A stretch of 64,000 bases of DNA from Nectonema munidae (GCA_030549495.1 JAUIRK010000883.1:1111501-1175500), one strand, 5' to 3'; positions 48,301-58,772 are shown, counted from the stretch's first letter. Numbers and translations: made by a program. Notes: generated by a model not told the origin, from the sequence alone.

Positions 48301-51300
48301 GCGTGGGGTGGTTTTATCTATAAGACACAATTGCGTCCCTTGTATCGAAAAATGAGGAAAGTAGGCTTGATGAGGAATCGAACCCAAGACCTTGAGTTAT
48401 CGAAACAGAGTATCTAACCAACTTTACTCACATAGTAAATTTTTTTAACTAAAATAACCCCTTTTTATGGAGGAAATGTTTGCTCATGAAGTTTGAACGT
48501 GAAAAATAATATCTTTTGAATATTTTTCAAGCGAGTAAGCTTTTAGAAAATTTATTACAATACCACGCAAAAGTTTTGGACATAATTCTATTATCTTTTC
48601 CTTGTCATGAGGAAAAGATTCATAAATTTTAATTGATTGAAAAAGAATTTAAAAAAAAAGGAATTTTTTATTTGAAATAAATCTTTAATATTTGGTACTT
48701 CTAAAAAATTTCCTTCTTTTCTTTGATAAACTTTTAAAGGAAGTCATTAAATTCTATTCATGTCCAAGACTTTTGCACAATTATATATAGTTGGTAGGCA
48801 TACTATTAAATGTTCATTTTTTACTTTTCAAGTGCGTAAGTTTATTTATATTCATTCATATTTACTTTAAAAAAAATGCGCTTTCTTATTGGCTAGTTGA
48901 TGTTTATTGACACATTAGGATGCGAATCAAATGAGTTGCGCAAAAAAGAAAACTACGACAGTTTGCCTTTCCTTGATTCAATGGATAATGATTTTAGGGA
49001 TAGCATTCACTCATTCGCTCTGCTAGTGAAAGGCTAGTGGGTCAAGTGTCCCTCTCCAAGTTCTTCCATATGTAATCATGTAGATTCCGATAAAAAGAAT
49101 TTTTTATAATTTTTTTTTTATAAAAAAGCTTCATGATGAGTTGAGAACTTGCGTATAAAGAATGTGAGAAAAATATTAACGTAATTTTTCTAAAGTTTGT
49201 AATTATGGTATTATGAGGGTGATCAAAGTATAATCTCGATTATTATAAAAAAAGTCTTTTCTAGTTTTCCAAAACTTAGCATTATTAAAACACAAAAAAT
49301 TGAAATTTAATAATATGCACAAATTTTTGAATTATAATAAAAAATTCCATTTTAAAAATGTTGTCTTTTCCCATTATTTTTCCTCAGTTTTAAAAGCCAA
49401 AATTTATTGGTAGAGAAAAACTGAACAGAAAAAAATGAGCTAAGCTAAGCATTTTTGAAGAAATTGTTCAGCATTATTGATCTAATTTTGATAAATTATA
49501 TTATTCAAGTCTGCAAAATCTTATTTTTCATTTTTCTATTACAATTTTCATTTCCCTAAACTATGAAAATGGTAGAGTTGAGTTGAGGGAAGGCAATTAT
49601 TGCTTCATGGTGGAGCCAACATATGTGCAAACGAAAATATGAAAGATTATCTTTATATGAAAGAGGATTTATCATTATCTTCTCTATATAATAATAGGAC
49701 GTCTTTGTGTCTGTCTGTCGCTGTAAGCATTCTGATTGGTTAAAATTATTTATAAATATTTTTAGCATAGTTATAAAGATAGCACTATGCTAAAAACAAA
49801 TAACTCACCACTACACCATATAACACCATTAGCAACTCATTAGACCACATAAAAAACACACACTACCAAAAATCCTATGTTTCGAGCGAAGCAAGAAACG
49901 ACCATGGGACCCAGTGGTGGATCCAGAAATTTCTAATAGGCGGGGGGGGGGGGCGAAATCTATTTAGATTTTTTGCAATTTTGCTAAAAGTCTTCAACAG
50001 CTGTATTATGTCATTTAGAATCACTAATTACCTATGTTTTCATATTTTTAACATTATTTTGCCATGAATAAATTGCAAAAATTTATTTTTTTATACAATT
50101 AAGTGTAATTTTCGAAGGCATTTTTCATAGGGGGGCTAAGCCCATGAGCTCCCCCCCCCCCCCTCTGGATCCGCCACTGACGGGACCGGCTATTGATTAT
50201 TATATTATAGAAGTTTACTTTAGTCTACAATATCTTTTAAAATTATTATACCGTTTCTCCAAAATTAATTAAGCAAATTTATCAAAGCGGAATCTTTTTA
50301 ATTTAGAAATTTTGGATAAAAGTAACATTTAAAATGTCGTTTATGAAACAGTTTGAACAAATTTTTTTTATTTATTTCAGAGAACGGTAAGAATGAACAC
50401 TATATTCTTATTTTCAGTATAAATGAGGAAATTTTTAACTAAATTTTTCGCTAAATGTCTCATCAAAGAAGTTTTAAATTTAGTAGAAGACATTTTCAAA
50501 AAATTACGTTTTTTACACTTTGGCTTGTTGGGTTTGGGTGTCCAACACGCGGCCAGCAAAAAATTGAAATTTTTTCTTAAATTATATAAATATCAATTTT
50601 TATCAACAATTACATTATAAAAATTTTAAAGTTTGATCAATATATTATTATTATTACCTAAAATTGTTTATTTCATTTTTTAAAATTGTCATTTGAATTT
50701 GATCATTTTTTTGACGAATTACTATCCCTCTTTGAATATTAAAAATCAATCATATATTGACATTTCTTTCATTTTTTTACCCTTTGATTTTTCTTACGAT
50801 ATATTTACTTCATTTTTTAGATTTTCAATTGAATTTTTGTGTCTATCGTTGTTTATAAATTAATTTTTCAAATTCTTAAAGGTGCATTTTTTTAAATCAA
50901 ATTTTATTTCATTAATGTCAATTTCGAAAAAAAAGGAAAATAGAGGAAGAAAAGAGAATTTTTTATGTGAAATTTCATTGATATCAATATTTTTTTATTT
51001 GATATTTTATTGAATAAAAGTTAAACCTTTTCTGATGTCTTTGAAAATTGAGTTCAAAACACTAAAAGCAAATCAAAAATGAGATGGTTTGAAATATTAC
51101 CCTATGAAGATGTTTTAAATTTATGAGGCTCAAAAAGACCAAATTATTCTTGAGTTTTTGTCTGATTTTTTTTGAGAAATCAGATGATCTTTTAATTATT
51201 CAAATCATAAATGGAATCAATAATAAATTATTCAAATCATAAATGGACTCAATGGGCAAACATGTTAAATGAATCTTTAATTTCTGCTATTTAACCCTTA

Positions 51301-52371
51301 TATGCCTTTTTGAGAGATCAATTTTTATTTTTCGAACATTTTTTATAGATTTTTGTTAAATAATTCAACTCTTGTATTCAATCACATTAGACAAGTTTAA
51401 ATTTATCTACGTTAAATATTCACCTCTATTACTTATAAAAAAATTAAAAAAAATTTTTTTTTTAGCTTTCATTATATTTTATAGATCATTTAACATGTGT
51501 AGAGGTACTTTAACTATACACGTCATTCAAAATTCTTTCTGCCTCTACAAATAAATCAAAAATCAAATTATGATTAATTCTTTTTTACTATATTGGCACA
51601 TTTTAACAATGTAGTCAAAATCCTTTGAAAATTTTTTTCTTTCCTTAGGACTAAATTTTAAAAAAAACTAATCTAATCATAAATCAAAATGGCTTCCAAA
51701 TATTTAAAATATTTGTTTTGCAGCCAACTCTCAATAATAGACCTACGTCCTACAAGTTTCACTTATTTTCCTGCTTCCATTTTCAAATAGAGAATAAAGA
51801 TGATCTAAGTAGGGAATAGGGGAGAAAGAGGAATATATGGATGGATAGGAATGATAAGTTATATATAAAAATATACTTACAAGCCTTTTTCCAAATTTTC
51901 AGAAGAAAAAGGAAATAGTAAGAATTTACTTTCTTTTCCCAACATTTCATTTCAAAAGACGTCCTTGATATTTGTTTTTCGCATTTTTATTCTTCACATA
52001 TTTTAGGACTCTACTTCAGAAGTAATTTTATACAAACTAATAATATTCTCCTCTAAAAAACTAAAATTGTGTTAAAGAAACAGACCATTTTTTTTTCAAT
52101 ATTTCTATTCAATTGTATAAATTGCTTAATCTTACATTTGTCTGCTGAATCACAAAATTTTGTTTAGTAGGGTAAATGATAGTACAAGAAGAGTTTAAGT
52201 GCAAATTTATGCTTTTAAAAAATCGCAAGATATTTTTTGAATTTTTCAAGTAAAAATTTTAAAGACCTTTTCTCCCTATTGGTCTTACCAGTCTACTGAT
52301 ATATTGATTATCAGCAAAAGTCGGATATTAAATATTTATTCGGTTATATTTTAGTTAACAAAAATAAATGA
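42338..52371 (+). CDS. Secreted micro-exon gene 2 (paralogue of gene 1)
   Basis: Eight coding exons: 42338-42389, 42458-42778, 44273-44287, 46091-46108, 50381-50386, 51903-51917, 52007-52021 and 52355-52371. Introns are GT-AG and all phase 1. The 459-nt CDS gives 152 residues. A signal peptide (FQLFLLLAIISYS core) comes first, then a 106-residue two-cysteine domain. Conserved blocks are VPFFQI, NFPGS, GQTRI and PDK. The highly charged 30-residue tail is encoded by the end of the domain exon and the micro-exons. Unlike gene 1 it has no N-glycosylation sequon, and its first intron is only 68 bases. Intron lengths otherwise reach 4.3 kb. The gene is head-to-tail with gene 1, 6 kb downstream, consistent with an old tandem duplication. 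Family and function unknown. Confidence 0.8.
42458..42778 (+). CDS. Gene 2 exon 2: two-cysteine domain
   Basis: Acceptor TTTTTGCCACTGTTAG, donor TTG/GTAATT; 321 nt, phase 1 at both ends. It aligns without gaps to gene 1 exon 2 for the first 70 residues, both cysteines and FPGS included, then needs a single-residue gap. Confidence 0.85.
44273..44287 (+). CDS. Gene 2 micro-exon 1 (15 nt)
   Basis: ATATTTTATTTATTTAG / 15 nt / GTAAGAAG; encodes EFSKE, counterpart of QFTRR in gene 1. Confidence 0.75.
44397..44420. repeat. (GAA)n microsatellite
   Basis: Eight AAG/GAA units in the intron after micro-exon 1 of gene 2. Confidence 0.85.
44834..45765 (-). mobile_element. hAT transposon relic
   Basis: A minus-strand frame at 45040-44834 reads ISDWVSNPFEVK, LQEELAELCDGW and FNYPLF, matching the dimerisation-region block WVxNPF...QEELxxLxxD...YPxL of hAT transposases in the ZBED/GTF2IRD2-like group. 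Near 45575-45765 a segment rich in GGTCC/GGACC words, ending TTTTCCCAACGGGGTCCACA on the minus strand, resembles a hAT terminus and the fragment at 204-303. Only the C-terminal part of the transposase survives. It lies in an intron of gene 2. Confidence 0.5.
46091..46108 (+). CDS. Gene 2 micro-exon 2 (18 nt)
   Basis: TTTGGTATTTTTTTAG-type acceptor / 18 nt / GTAAGATT; encodes EFDMLH, counterpart of EVDIIA. Confidence 0.74.
46884..47110 (-). mobile_element. LINE 3'-end-like fragment with (TTAC)n tail
   Basis: Minus strand: AATAAATTACTTACTTAC at 46884-46903 looks like a polyadenylation signal plus simple tail. The adjoining 200 bases are slightly GC-richer and contain no readable frame. Confidence 0.3.
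48303..48435 (-). mobile_element. tRNA-derived SINE, family B copy
   Basis: Shares GTGGGGTGxTTTxATC, AAGxCACAATT, GTAGGCTTGATG and AAGACCTTGAGTTATCGAAA with the 40155 copy. The B box reads GGGTTCGATTCC on the minus strand. Confidence 0.65.
48563..48781. mobile_element. Tc1/mariner-type MITE
   Basis: Inverted ends GCAAAAGTTTTGGACATAAT (48567 on) and the complement of ATGTCCAAGACTTTTGC (48759-48775) define terminal inverted repeats of about 28 bp, next to TA dinucleotides at 48561 and 48782. The wording GCAAAAGTxTTGGACA is typical of Tc1/mariner ends. No transposase frame. Confidence 0.5.
49680..50215. repeat. Outer interspersed repeat split by a hAT MITE
   Basis: The left part contains TAATAGGACGTCTTTGTGTC with TGTCTGTC, and CGAGCGAAGCAAGAAACG; the right part resumes with GGGACCGGCTATTGATTA. 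GGACC flanks are shared, and the intervening 268 bases are a separate insertion. Confidence 0.4.
49912..50179. mobile_element. Non-autonomous hAT element (MITE)
   Basis: Terminal inverted repeats CAGTGGTGGATCCAGA and TCTGGATCCGCCACTG, one mismatch apart. The flanks ATGGGACC (49904-49911) and ACGGGACC (50180-50187) form an 8-bp target duplication with one mismatch, diagnostic of hAT. G-runs and C-runs flank the inner side of each terminus. Confidence 0.82.
50381..50386 (+). CDS. Gene 2 micro-exon 3 (6 nt)
   Basis: TTTTTTTTATTTATTTCAG / AGAACG / GTAAGAAT. It encodes KN. Acceptor and donor are both strong. Confidence 0.6.
51195..51255. repeat. Short tandem duplication
   Basis: AATTATTCAAATCATAAATGGA occurs twice, about 34 bases apart. 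Confidence 0.7.
51903..51917 (+). CDS. Gene 2 micro-exon 4 (15 nt)
   Basis: CTTTTTCCAAATTTTCAG / 15 nt / GTAAGAAT. It encodes EEKGN. Confidence 0.68.
52007..52021 (+). CDS. Gene 2 micro-exon 5 (15 nt)
   Basis: TCTTCACATATTTTAG / 15 nt / GTAATTTT. It encodes RLYFR. The preceding intron is only 89 bases. Confidence 0.72.
52355..52371 (+). CDS. Gene 2 terminal coding exon (17 nt to stop)
   Basis: CGGTTATATTTTAG acceptor, then INKNK and TGA. The exon itself contains AATAAA, and further AATAAA words occur near 52590. Confidence 0.62.
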
Positions 52372-52655
52372 GCTGTGATGAGGAGAGATATCCTGCCTAT
52401 ATATTGAAAATGTGGGAAAAAGGATTTTTAGTTTTTGTTTTATACACAAGTTTGAAATGTTCGCTTTTTTCACATCATGAAAGAGAAAGCTTAGAAATTT
52501 GCGAAATCCACCCAAATCTCATAGTACTTTTAAAATTGTCACTAACAATGACCTTTTCATTGCTAGATTTAAGAATTGAAAATATAAAAAATAAAATAAA
52601 TTTATTCATATTTTTTTCCTTGAATTTCCACGTAATCATCGAAAAGTGGTCATTG

Positions 52656-52815
52656 TAATTTTAATTTTTTTTTTACCAAATTGATTAAAATTTCTTTTTT
52701 TTTTTATATTTTTTTCTAAATTGATTAAAATTTCTTTCTTTTTTTTTTATATTTTTTTCTAAATTAATTAAAATTTTCCTTCTTTTTTTTTAATATTTTT
52801 TTCCAATTTTTTATC
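52656..52815. repeat. Tandem repeat, unit about 50 bp, T-rich
   Basis: Three copies of AATT(G/A)ATTAAAATTT followed by long T runs and TATTTTTTTC. Confidence 0.75.
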
Positions 52816-52829
52816 CTTTTAAAAATTTT

Positions 52830-54900
52830 TATCACAGTTTTCTAGTTTGATAAAAACTTTTTTAGAAAATATCTACTTTTTTTTGTCTATAAAAAATTTA
52901 AAGAAAATTTCAATTTTTCAATTAGATTAAAATTTCGTTGAAATTTATTTTGATTTCTGTTTTTATGAGGAAGACAGTTGTTTATAAAACACACAAAAAT
53001 ATAAAGTTCTAAAATTTATTTACAATATTTTTTACCTTCATTTCTCTACTCATAAAAAAATTGGCTTTGATTGAGGATTGAACCAACGCAGTCTGAATAT
53101 CGCGTTAAGATGCAAAGCGGAGTTTCACTTATTTCATTATTATCTTTTATCTTATAGGTTTACGTGGTTGATCATTTCTCATTGGTTCAGAAACATCCTT
53201 CAAATATTCATTGATTTTTCAATAAATAATGTTACATTTTGCTTTAAAATCAACCAATAAAATTTTTGTTCAATGATTTCTTTCTTTCAACATTTTATCA
53301 AACTCAATTGGCATCTCTACGTACATACATAAGATACATTAGAATTGTAAAATTTTGAATAAAGAACTATTGTAGTGGTGTGACTTTATATTCAGAGAAC
53401 CAGAAATAAAGCAAAATCTTCTAAAACTCTGAAATCTTGGAGATTTTAAAGTAAATTAAAAAATGATACAATGATATTTCACTATTTTTAATTATATTTG
53501 GAATAAAAAATAAAAAATTAATTAAAAAAAATAAAAAAATTAAAAATTAATCGTTTGAATTCAAAATAATTTCCAAATATATCCCATAACTTTTAATTAT
53601 GTTTGAAAAAATCGTGATTTTAAGAAAGTTTTGAAAAAATGTTGCTTTATTTCGGATTTTTCAACATATAATAGGTGAAGAAAGGGCATATCTTATTTTT
53701 AACACGTACAAATCATACTTGTCAATTTTATTTAACACAATAAGTCAATTGAGGTTTTTTTTGGGTACAACGCACCCTAAAATCCCACTAGATTGAATTC
53801 CGAGCCTTGAAGCTTTTATTAGTTCCGTGTTTAAGTGCAGATCTTTATGGAGATTATTTTAAACAATTTGGCATATTTGGAGCGCCTCGAAAAATAGTCT
53901 TTCAGCACAAAAATACGGCAGAACTGGTGAAAATTCAACAGTTGGGAGGATCTAATTGAATTTTTAACGTGCTTTTAACTCCTTGAAGTTGGCTGTCCGC
54001 AGTTGCTTTTTTTGTGTTAGTTTTTTGTCAATCATTACAAATACCATGGTGAAGCAGATACAGCGTTGAATTCGCACGTAAATACCATTCCTTGTCAATC
54101 AAAGTCGAATAGAGCTGTTCACATATGTGCCTATCATTTGTATCGCAGGTCCTCTTGGTTTATTTAGAATTAATGCATGAAATTCAATAATAATAATAAT
54201 TCGTGTTTATGCCGATCCTTACATATCAATTGAAACATTTGAAGTGATTAATTCCTTCTTAAAAATCCAACATGAATTCATCTTCCCGCTCACTCTTCAG
54301 ATTTTCTTTCACAAACTTGTCTAATCCTTGAAATAACAAAAGTGATATATTTATTTTGCTTGGATTTAAAGTTATTAGCAGTATATGCCGTGCACACAAG
54401 CTGATGGCTTTTTGAGTCAACTTGATCACACTTAAAAATGGTCCAAGTTAATAACGATAACAATAACAAAATAAAATACTCAATAATACAAACAACGCCT
54501 ATCGAAGACGCTCCTCACGCTAACACTTTCTCCTTACACACTCAATGAACGCAAACGTGGGATGCAGAAGAACATTTTTTATAGCATAGAAAAGCTATTG
54601 CACCAAGGTGAAGATGGTGGCATCAATCATTTTGTCAATGAAGAAAAGTGTGGGAGCGCGAAAGTAGGGGGTAAGCATCCTTAAATACTATACTTAATAT
54701 ATAGATAGATAGATACATTTACCAGTTGTGAAGCTGGAGTTTTTTTGATGTAGCGGAATAAGAATGCCTATAGCTCATTTAAATGTGTTCATTAGTGAGT
54801 TTTATGTAAAGTAAATAGCTTACTTGATTCCATTGTCTTTCTTAAGAAGAACTTAAGTGAATTTAAAAATTTTCAAAATACATAATGTCATCAGCTTTTT
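52830..54900. other. AT-rich intergenic DNA
   Basis: Between gene 2 and the homeobox exons. (TAGA)n near 54700. No exon was recognised; upstream exons of the homeobox gene could hide here. Confidence 0.35.
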
Positions 54901-54910
54901 GGGTTATTAA

Positions 54911-55040
54911 CCCATTGAGTCCCAATGTTCCCATTTGGGAACATAAGTAATTTCATCTTCGTCTGCTTTTTTCAATGACTTTGAATACAAGTCCTCTGCG
55001 TTTTTTTAAATATCTTCTGATTTCTATGGTACTTAATGGG
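54911..55040. mobile_element. piggyBac-type MITE, copy 2
   Basis: Perfect TTAA on both sides (54907-54910, 55041-55044). Ends are CCCATTGAG and the complement of ACTTAATGGG. It shares TTCATCTTCGTCTGCTTTTT-like sequence with copy 1 at 12845-12970 and has an internal palindrome TGTTCCCATTTGGGAACA. Confidence 0.78.
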
Positions 55041-56340
55041 TTAAATGGTCCAATTCGTTTAAAATCGATAATCCAAAAATAGACAGCAAACGATGTTCAG
55101 TTTTTATATGAACTGAAAACAATGGAAAATCAATAAGTTATTATTATTAGTTATTATAAGTTTAAGTATACTTAACTTTAGTAATTTGTTGATAGTTAAT
55201 TGCTTATTTCGACGTTTTTCTACGTATGTTTCCATGGCGAACTCAAAAGACTTCCGTAATCTCTATTTACTTCTATTTGCGTTTCCTTTGGGAGCGCCGA
55301 AAATGGGTTAATTAGACGCACATTTTGATTGATAAAAAGTTCGTATAAAAGCGTGTATGTAGTAGCAAATTTCCTTTATAAAATTTTTATTCATTTTGTG
55401 TTATATCAAACGTTCGTTCTTTTTTTATGCTGCCTTCCATTTTGCATCTGAAAGCTTTTTACATTTACGCGTTTTTTGTCCACATTTTCTTGTGACATCT
55501 TAATCATTTTTAATAAATCTGATAAATAATCTCGATAGTAAGATAGATTTTCGCCAATAAGATCGACGCATTAGCAAGATTAACATGTTTAACAAAATAA
55601 AATAAAAAAATCCAAAAAATTAAAAAAAAAAAAACTCATGGTTGCATTATAATTTCTAAGAAAAGCAAATCATATTTTTTTAAAAAAATTCCTACGATGA
55701 ATGATCTTGTTTTAAATGAAGTTGAAACTTTTATAGGGTCGACGTCATCGAAGACTTTGGATTTGAGATTTTTCAAAGAATATATTTGCCGTTCCTAGGT
55801 CATTGAACTGATTAAAAAACTTTATAATTTTCGTTTTAACAGTTTATGTTGTTAAGGCAAGTAAATGCGTGTTATTAGAAGTAACCAAAAGGACAGATTG
55901 ATTGGGTAAAAAAGAAGAGCAATTAGGATCATCTTTTATTGAAAATTATTGAGATCTTTCCAAATATTAAATATTTTTGCTGAATAAAACATAATGAACT
56001 AAAATCAATAATGTTTCTTAATGAAAGGATTTAATGCAAATCTTTCGATTTTGCAGGGGAATTTTTTTCCATTTATTAATTTGTTACTTTTGAAGGATAT
56101 TCAAGGGTTTTAAACAGAATATTAAGAAAGAAAATTTGTGATCTTGTCAACCAACTATAAATGTAACATCAAATACTCAGAGAGATATGTGGGCAAGAAG
56201 TGCATATATTCTGACTATAATTAGTAAAACATTCATAGGCATTGTTCACATTCTTGAAGTTAGGTTGTATACGATATATAAATTTTATACTGGTATCACT
56301 CACTTACTGCATCATTGAAAAAATACTTTTTTTCAAAAAG

Positions 56341-58188
56341 GTTCTACTTCCAAGTTCTTGAAGTCTAAAAAAAATTTCAAGAAGGAACAGGTTATGGTTT
56401 TGGAGGAAGCTTTTCGAACATTTCGCTACGTAAACTTTCTGCAGAGAAGTTGGATTTCAAGACTATGCAACATCTCAGACAAACAAATAAAAGTTTGGTA
56501 AGATTTTTCAGCAGTTAAACTTACTTAAGCAAACAATATAGGTAAATTAAAGAATAAAAGTATTGACTAAATTTAAGAAAGTCTACTCAATAAGAATTAC
56601 TACTAACTTGTTAATATTTCTTGCAAAGGCTTTGGAAGCACTAAAAGCGAGGCAAACAAGTCCGGCATAGCTATAAATGTGTATTCTAATATATTACCAT
56701 ATGTTCTTTTAGAATAGGATTTGGCAAAGGCTTTAACTGAGTCTTGCATGAAAGATTTTTTAAAGAATTGCATTTCAAACATCATTTTATACACAAGTTT
56801 TATATACTAAGTTAAAAAATGAATATAAATTATTTGTATTTCAAATACCCTATTAGTTAGACTTTCAGATGGGAATTCAGCCATCTAAGTACTCCCCCCC
56901 CCCCTTTAAAATATGTGTATTTCTGTGTCCCGTATCTCCTATGAGTATAAATATGAAGCATTAAAGTTACTAAAGACAAATGACTCTTTTTGCTTCCTTT
57001 TTTCAAATTATATTTGGACAAAATAAAAAAACTACATTGAGGCGTGAAAATAAAGTAAAAAATTTAAAATATAGGAAAAAAATTTAGTAAAAAGTAAAAA
57101 ATATACTTTCAGAACTAAGAAGAAACTATTGTATTACGCAAGAAGTTACTCACTCCTATCCTCTTTTCTTGATTCCTCCATACTGAAATAAAAAATGTCT
57201 TTTTTTTCTTTCAAATTAAAAAAAACATATTTGATCATTTTTAAGAAGTATTTTTAACTTGTTTTTTTTTATAAAAAAAATTCATTTTAACTCAGATATA
57301 TATAACAGTGAATTTGTTATTTTTAAAAGAATTTTAAAGCAAAGCTGATGAATTGTGTATATTGGAAATGGTTCAAGTGATATTTTACCAAAATCTTTTA
57401 AAGATTTTCAGCCCATCATCACACCCAATGAACAATTAATTTTATGAGGAATTATCTCTGAGAATACAAGAATTTTTTAAATCTAGGATGGCAATTTTCT
57501 TAGACTGGGAACTGGAATGATACTTTTTTTAGAATTAAAAGACAAAAAAATGATAACTATTTATAATAATATACTGAAGAAAAATATTGACATAGAAAGA
57601 AAAGTTTTACCTCCAATGGCATCACGTATTTCTCGATGCAATTCCTTAAAACTTAAACTACAGCCTCTCATTATGGCACTTTTAGAAAAACTTATTTCAC
57701 TGAATCTCCAATTAAAGATTGGAACAATCTACCTCAAAGTATTGTGGATGCACCAACATTAAATGCATTTAAAAATAGATTAGACTTCTTCCATTGAGGT
57801 CATCTCAAGTTTTTACACTTGAGGTGATATTTCGTCTTATGAAAACTCAAATAATATCTCATTATTTGAAGTTATTATTTTTAGATGCAATTTTCATAGG
57901 TTATAACTTTTTTTATTGAGTTGTTCTTGAGTTTTTGCTTGACTTTTTAGGTTTCAGAACAGAAGATACAAAGAAAAGAAGTTGAGAAGTTGTCGTGGAG
58001 CCTCGCAAGTAATGAATTTGGTTGAAGAAGCGAATGACGAAACTTTTGAAGAGGGTGCGCAAGCCTCATTGAACATTGATTCGAGTATTTCTTTTCTGAT
58101 TCACAAGTCCCTTTCCCAAAATCTGCAAGTAGTGGTGATGAGTGCCACCAATTGCAACGCCTTTAACACATACACCATCTTCACATGA
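56341..58188 (+). CDS. Divergent NK-like homeobox gene, last two exons
   Basis: Exon 56341-56497 and exon 57951-58188 join in phase 2: TG before donor GTAAGATT plus G after TTTTTAG makes TGG. The join falls inside homeodomain Trp48. Counting from it, the first exon supplies F8, L16, E17, F20, Y25, R31, Q44 and K46 (segments QVMVLEEAF and SDKQIKV). The second supplies F49, Q50, N51, R52, R53, Y54, K55 and K57 (FQNRRYKEKK). Tyr54 is typical of NK-class homeodomains, DNA-binding regulators. Position 38 is Cys, and the remaining matches are loose, so this is a divergent member. After the homeodomain come 69 residues without a recognised domain. The 5' end is missing: the entry acceptor at 56339-56340 is phase 1, and its upstream exon was not found. 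Confidence 0.75.
57480..57797 (+). mobile_element. CR1/Jockey-like LINE, 3' fragment
   Basis: Peptide fragments DKKMITIYNNILKKN, then in another frame DWNNLPQSIVDAPTLNAFKN and RLDFF, are the typical C-terminal block of CR1/Jockey ORF2 and parallel the copy at 24310-25080. It is frame-shifted and lies within the homeobox intron on the same strand. Confidence 0.65.
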
Positions 58189-58204
58189 GCATTCTCAATT
58201 GCAC

Positions 58205-58210
58205 AATAAA
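58205..58210 (+). terminator. Poly(A) signal AATAAA, homeobox gene
   Basis: AATAAA 17 bases after the stop codon at 58188, supporting this as the terminal exon. Confidence 0.5.
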
Positions 58211-58772
58211 TCGTCTTTTTAAACTTTTGAAAGTAATTTGAAACTTTTTGAGATGTGTAATATAAAAATAAAATAAGGAGGATATATTTACGTATTCCTA
58301 TTTTGGATAAAGATTATTTAGTAATTATTTTGGAGACTTTTTTGACATTTTAGGGGGTGAGTAAGGTCGGTCAGATTCCTGCCTTCGATACCACAAGGTC
58401 AAACTTACTCAAAAAACTCAGAACTTACGGATTTGATCCGGGTTACGCCTTATGATGAAAACACTGAACTCAGGATGTTTTAACAAAAATAGATTTTCAG
58501 TAGAAAAAACTTCATATACAGTTGAACGCGGAGTGAAACAGGGACTTAAATATTTTGGACGAAATTTGAAAAATGTGAACCTGTTGTTTTAAAAAAAATG
58601 TAAACGTTATTCAAAAAGTTATTTCTTCCACATATTTTTAAAGGCAGAAGTAGAATGCTTGTGTAGTCAACTCAGAATTGTAAAAATCTACAGCAAGAAA
58701 TCAAACGGAATAAAGTATGTTGATTCCATTATTATTTTAGTGTGGCTTGAAAAACAGCACTAAATTTCCTTG

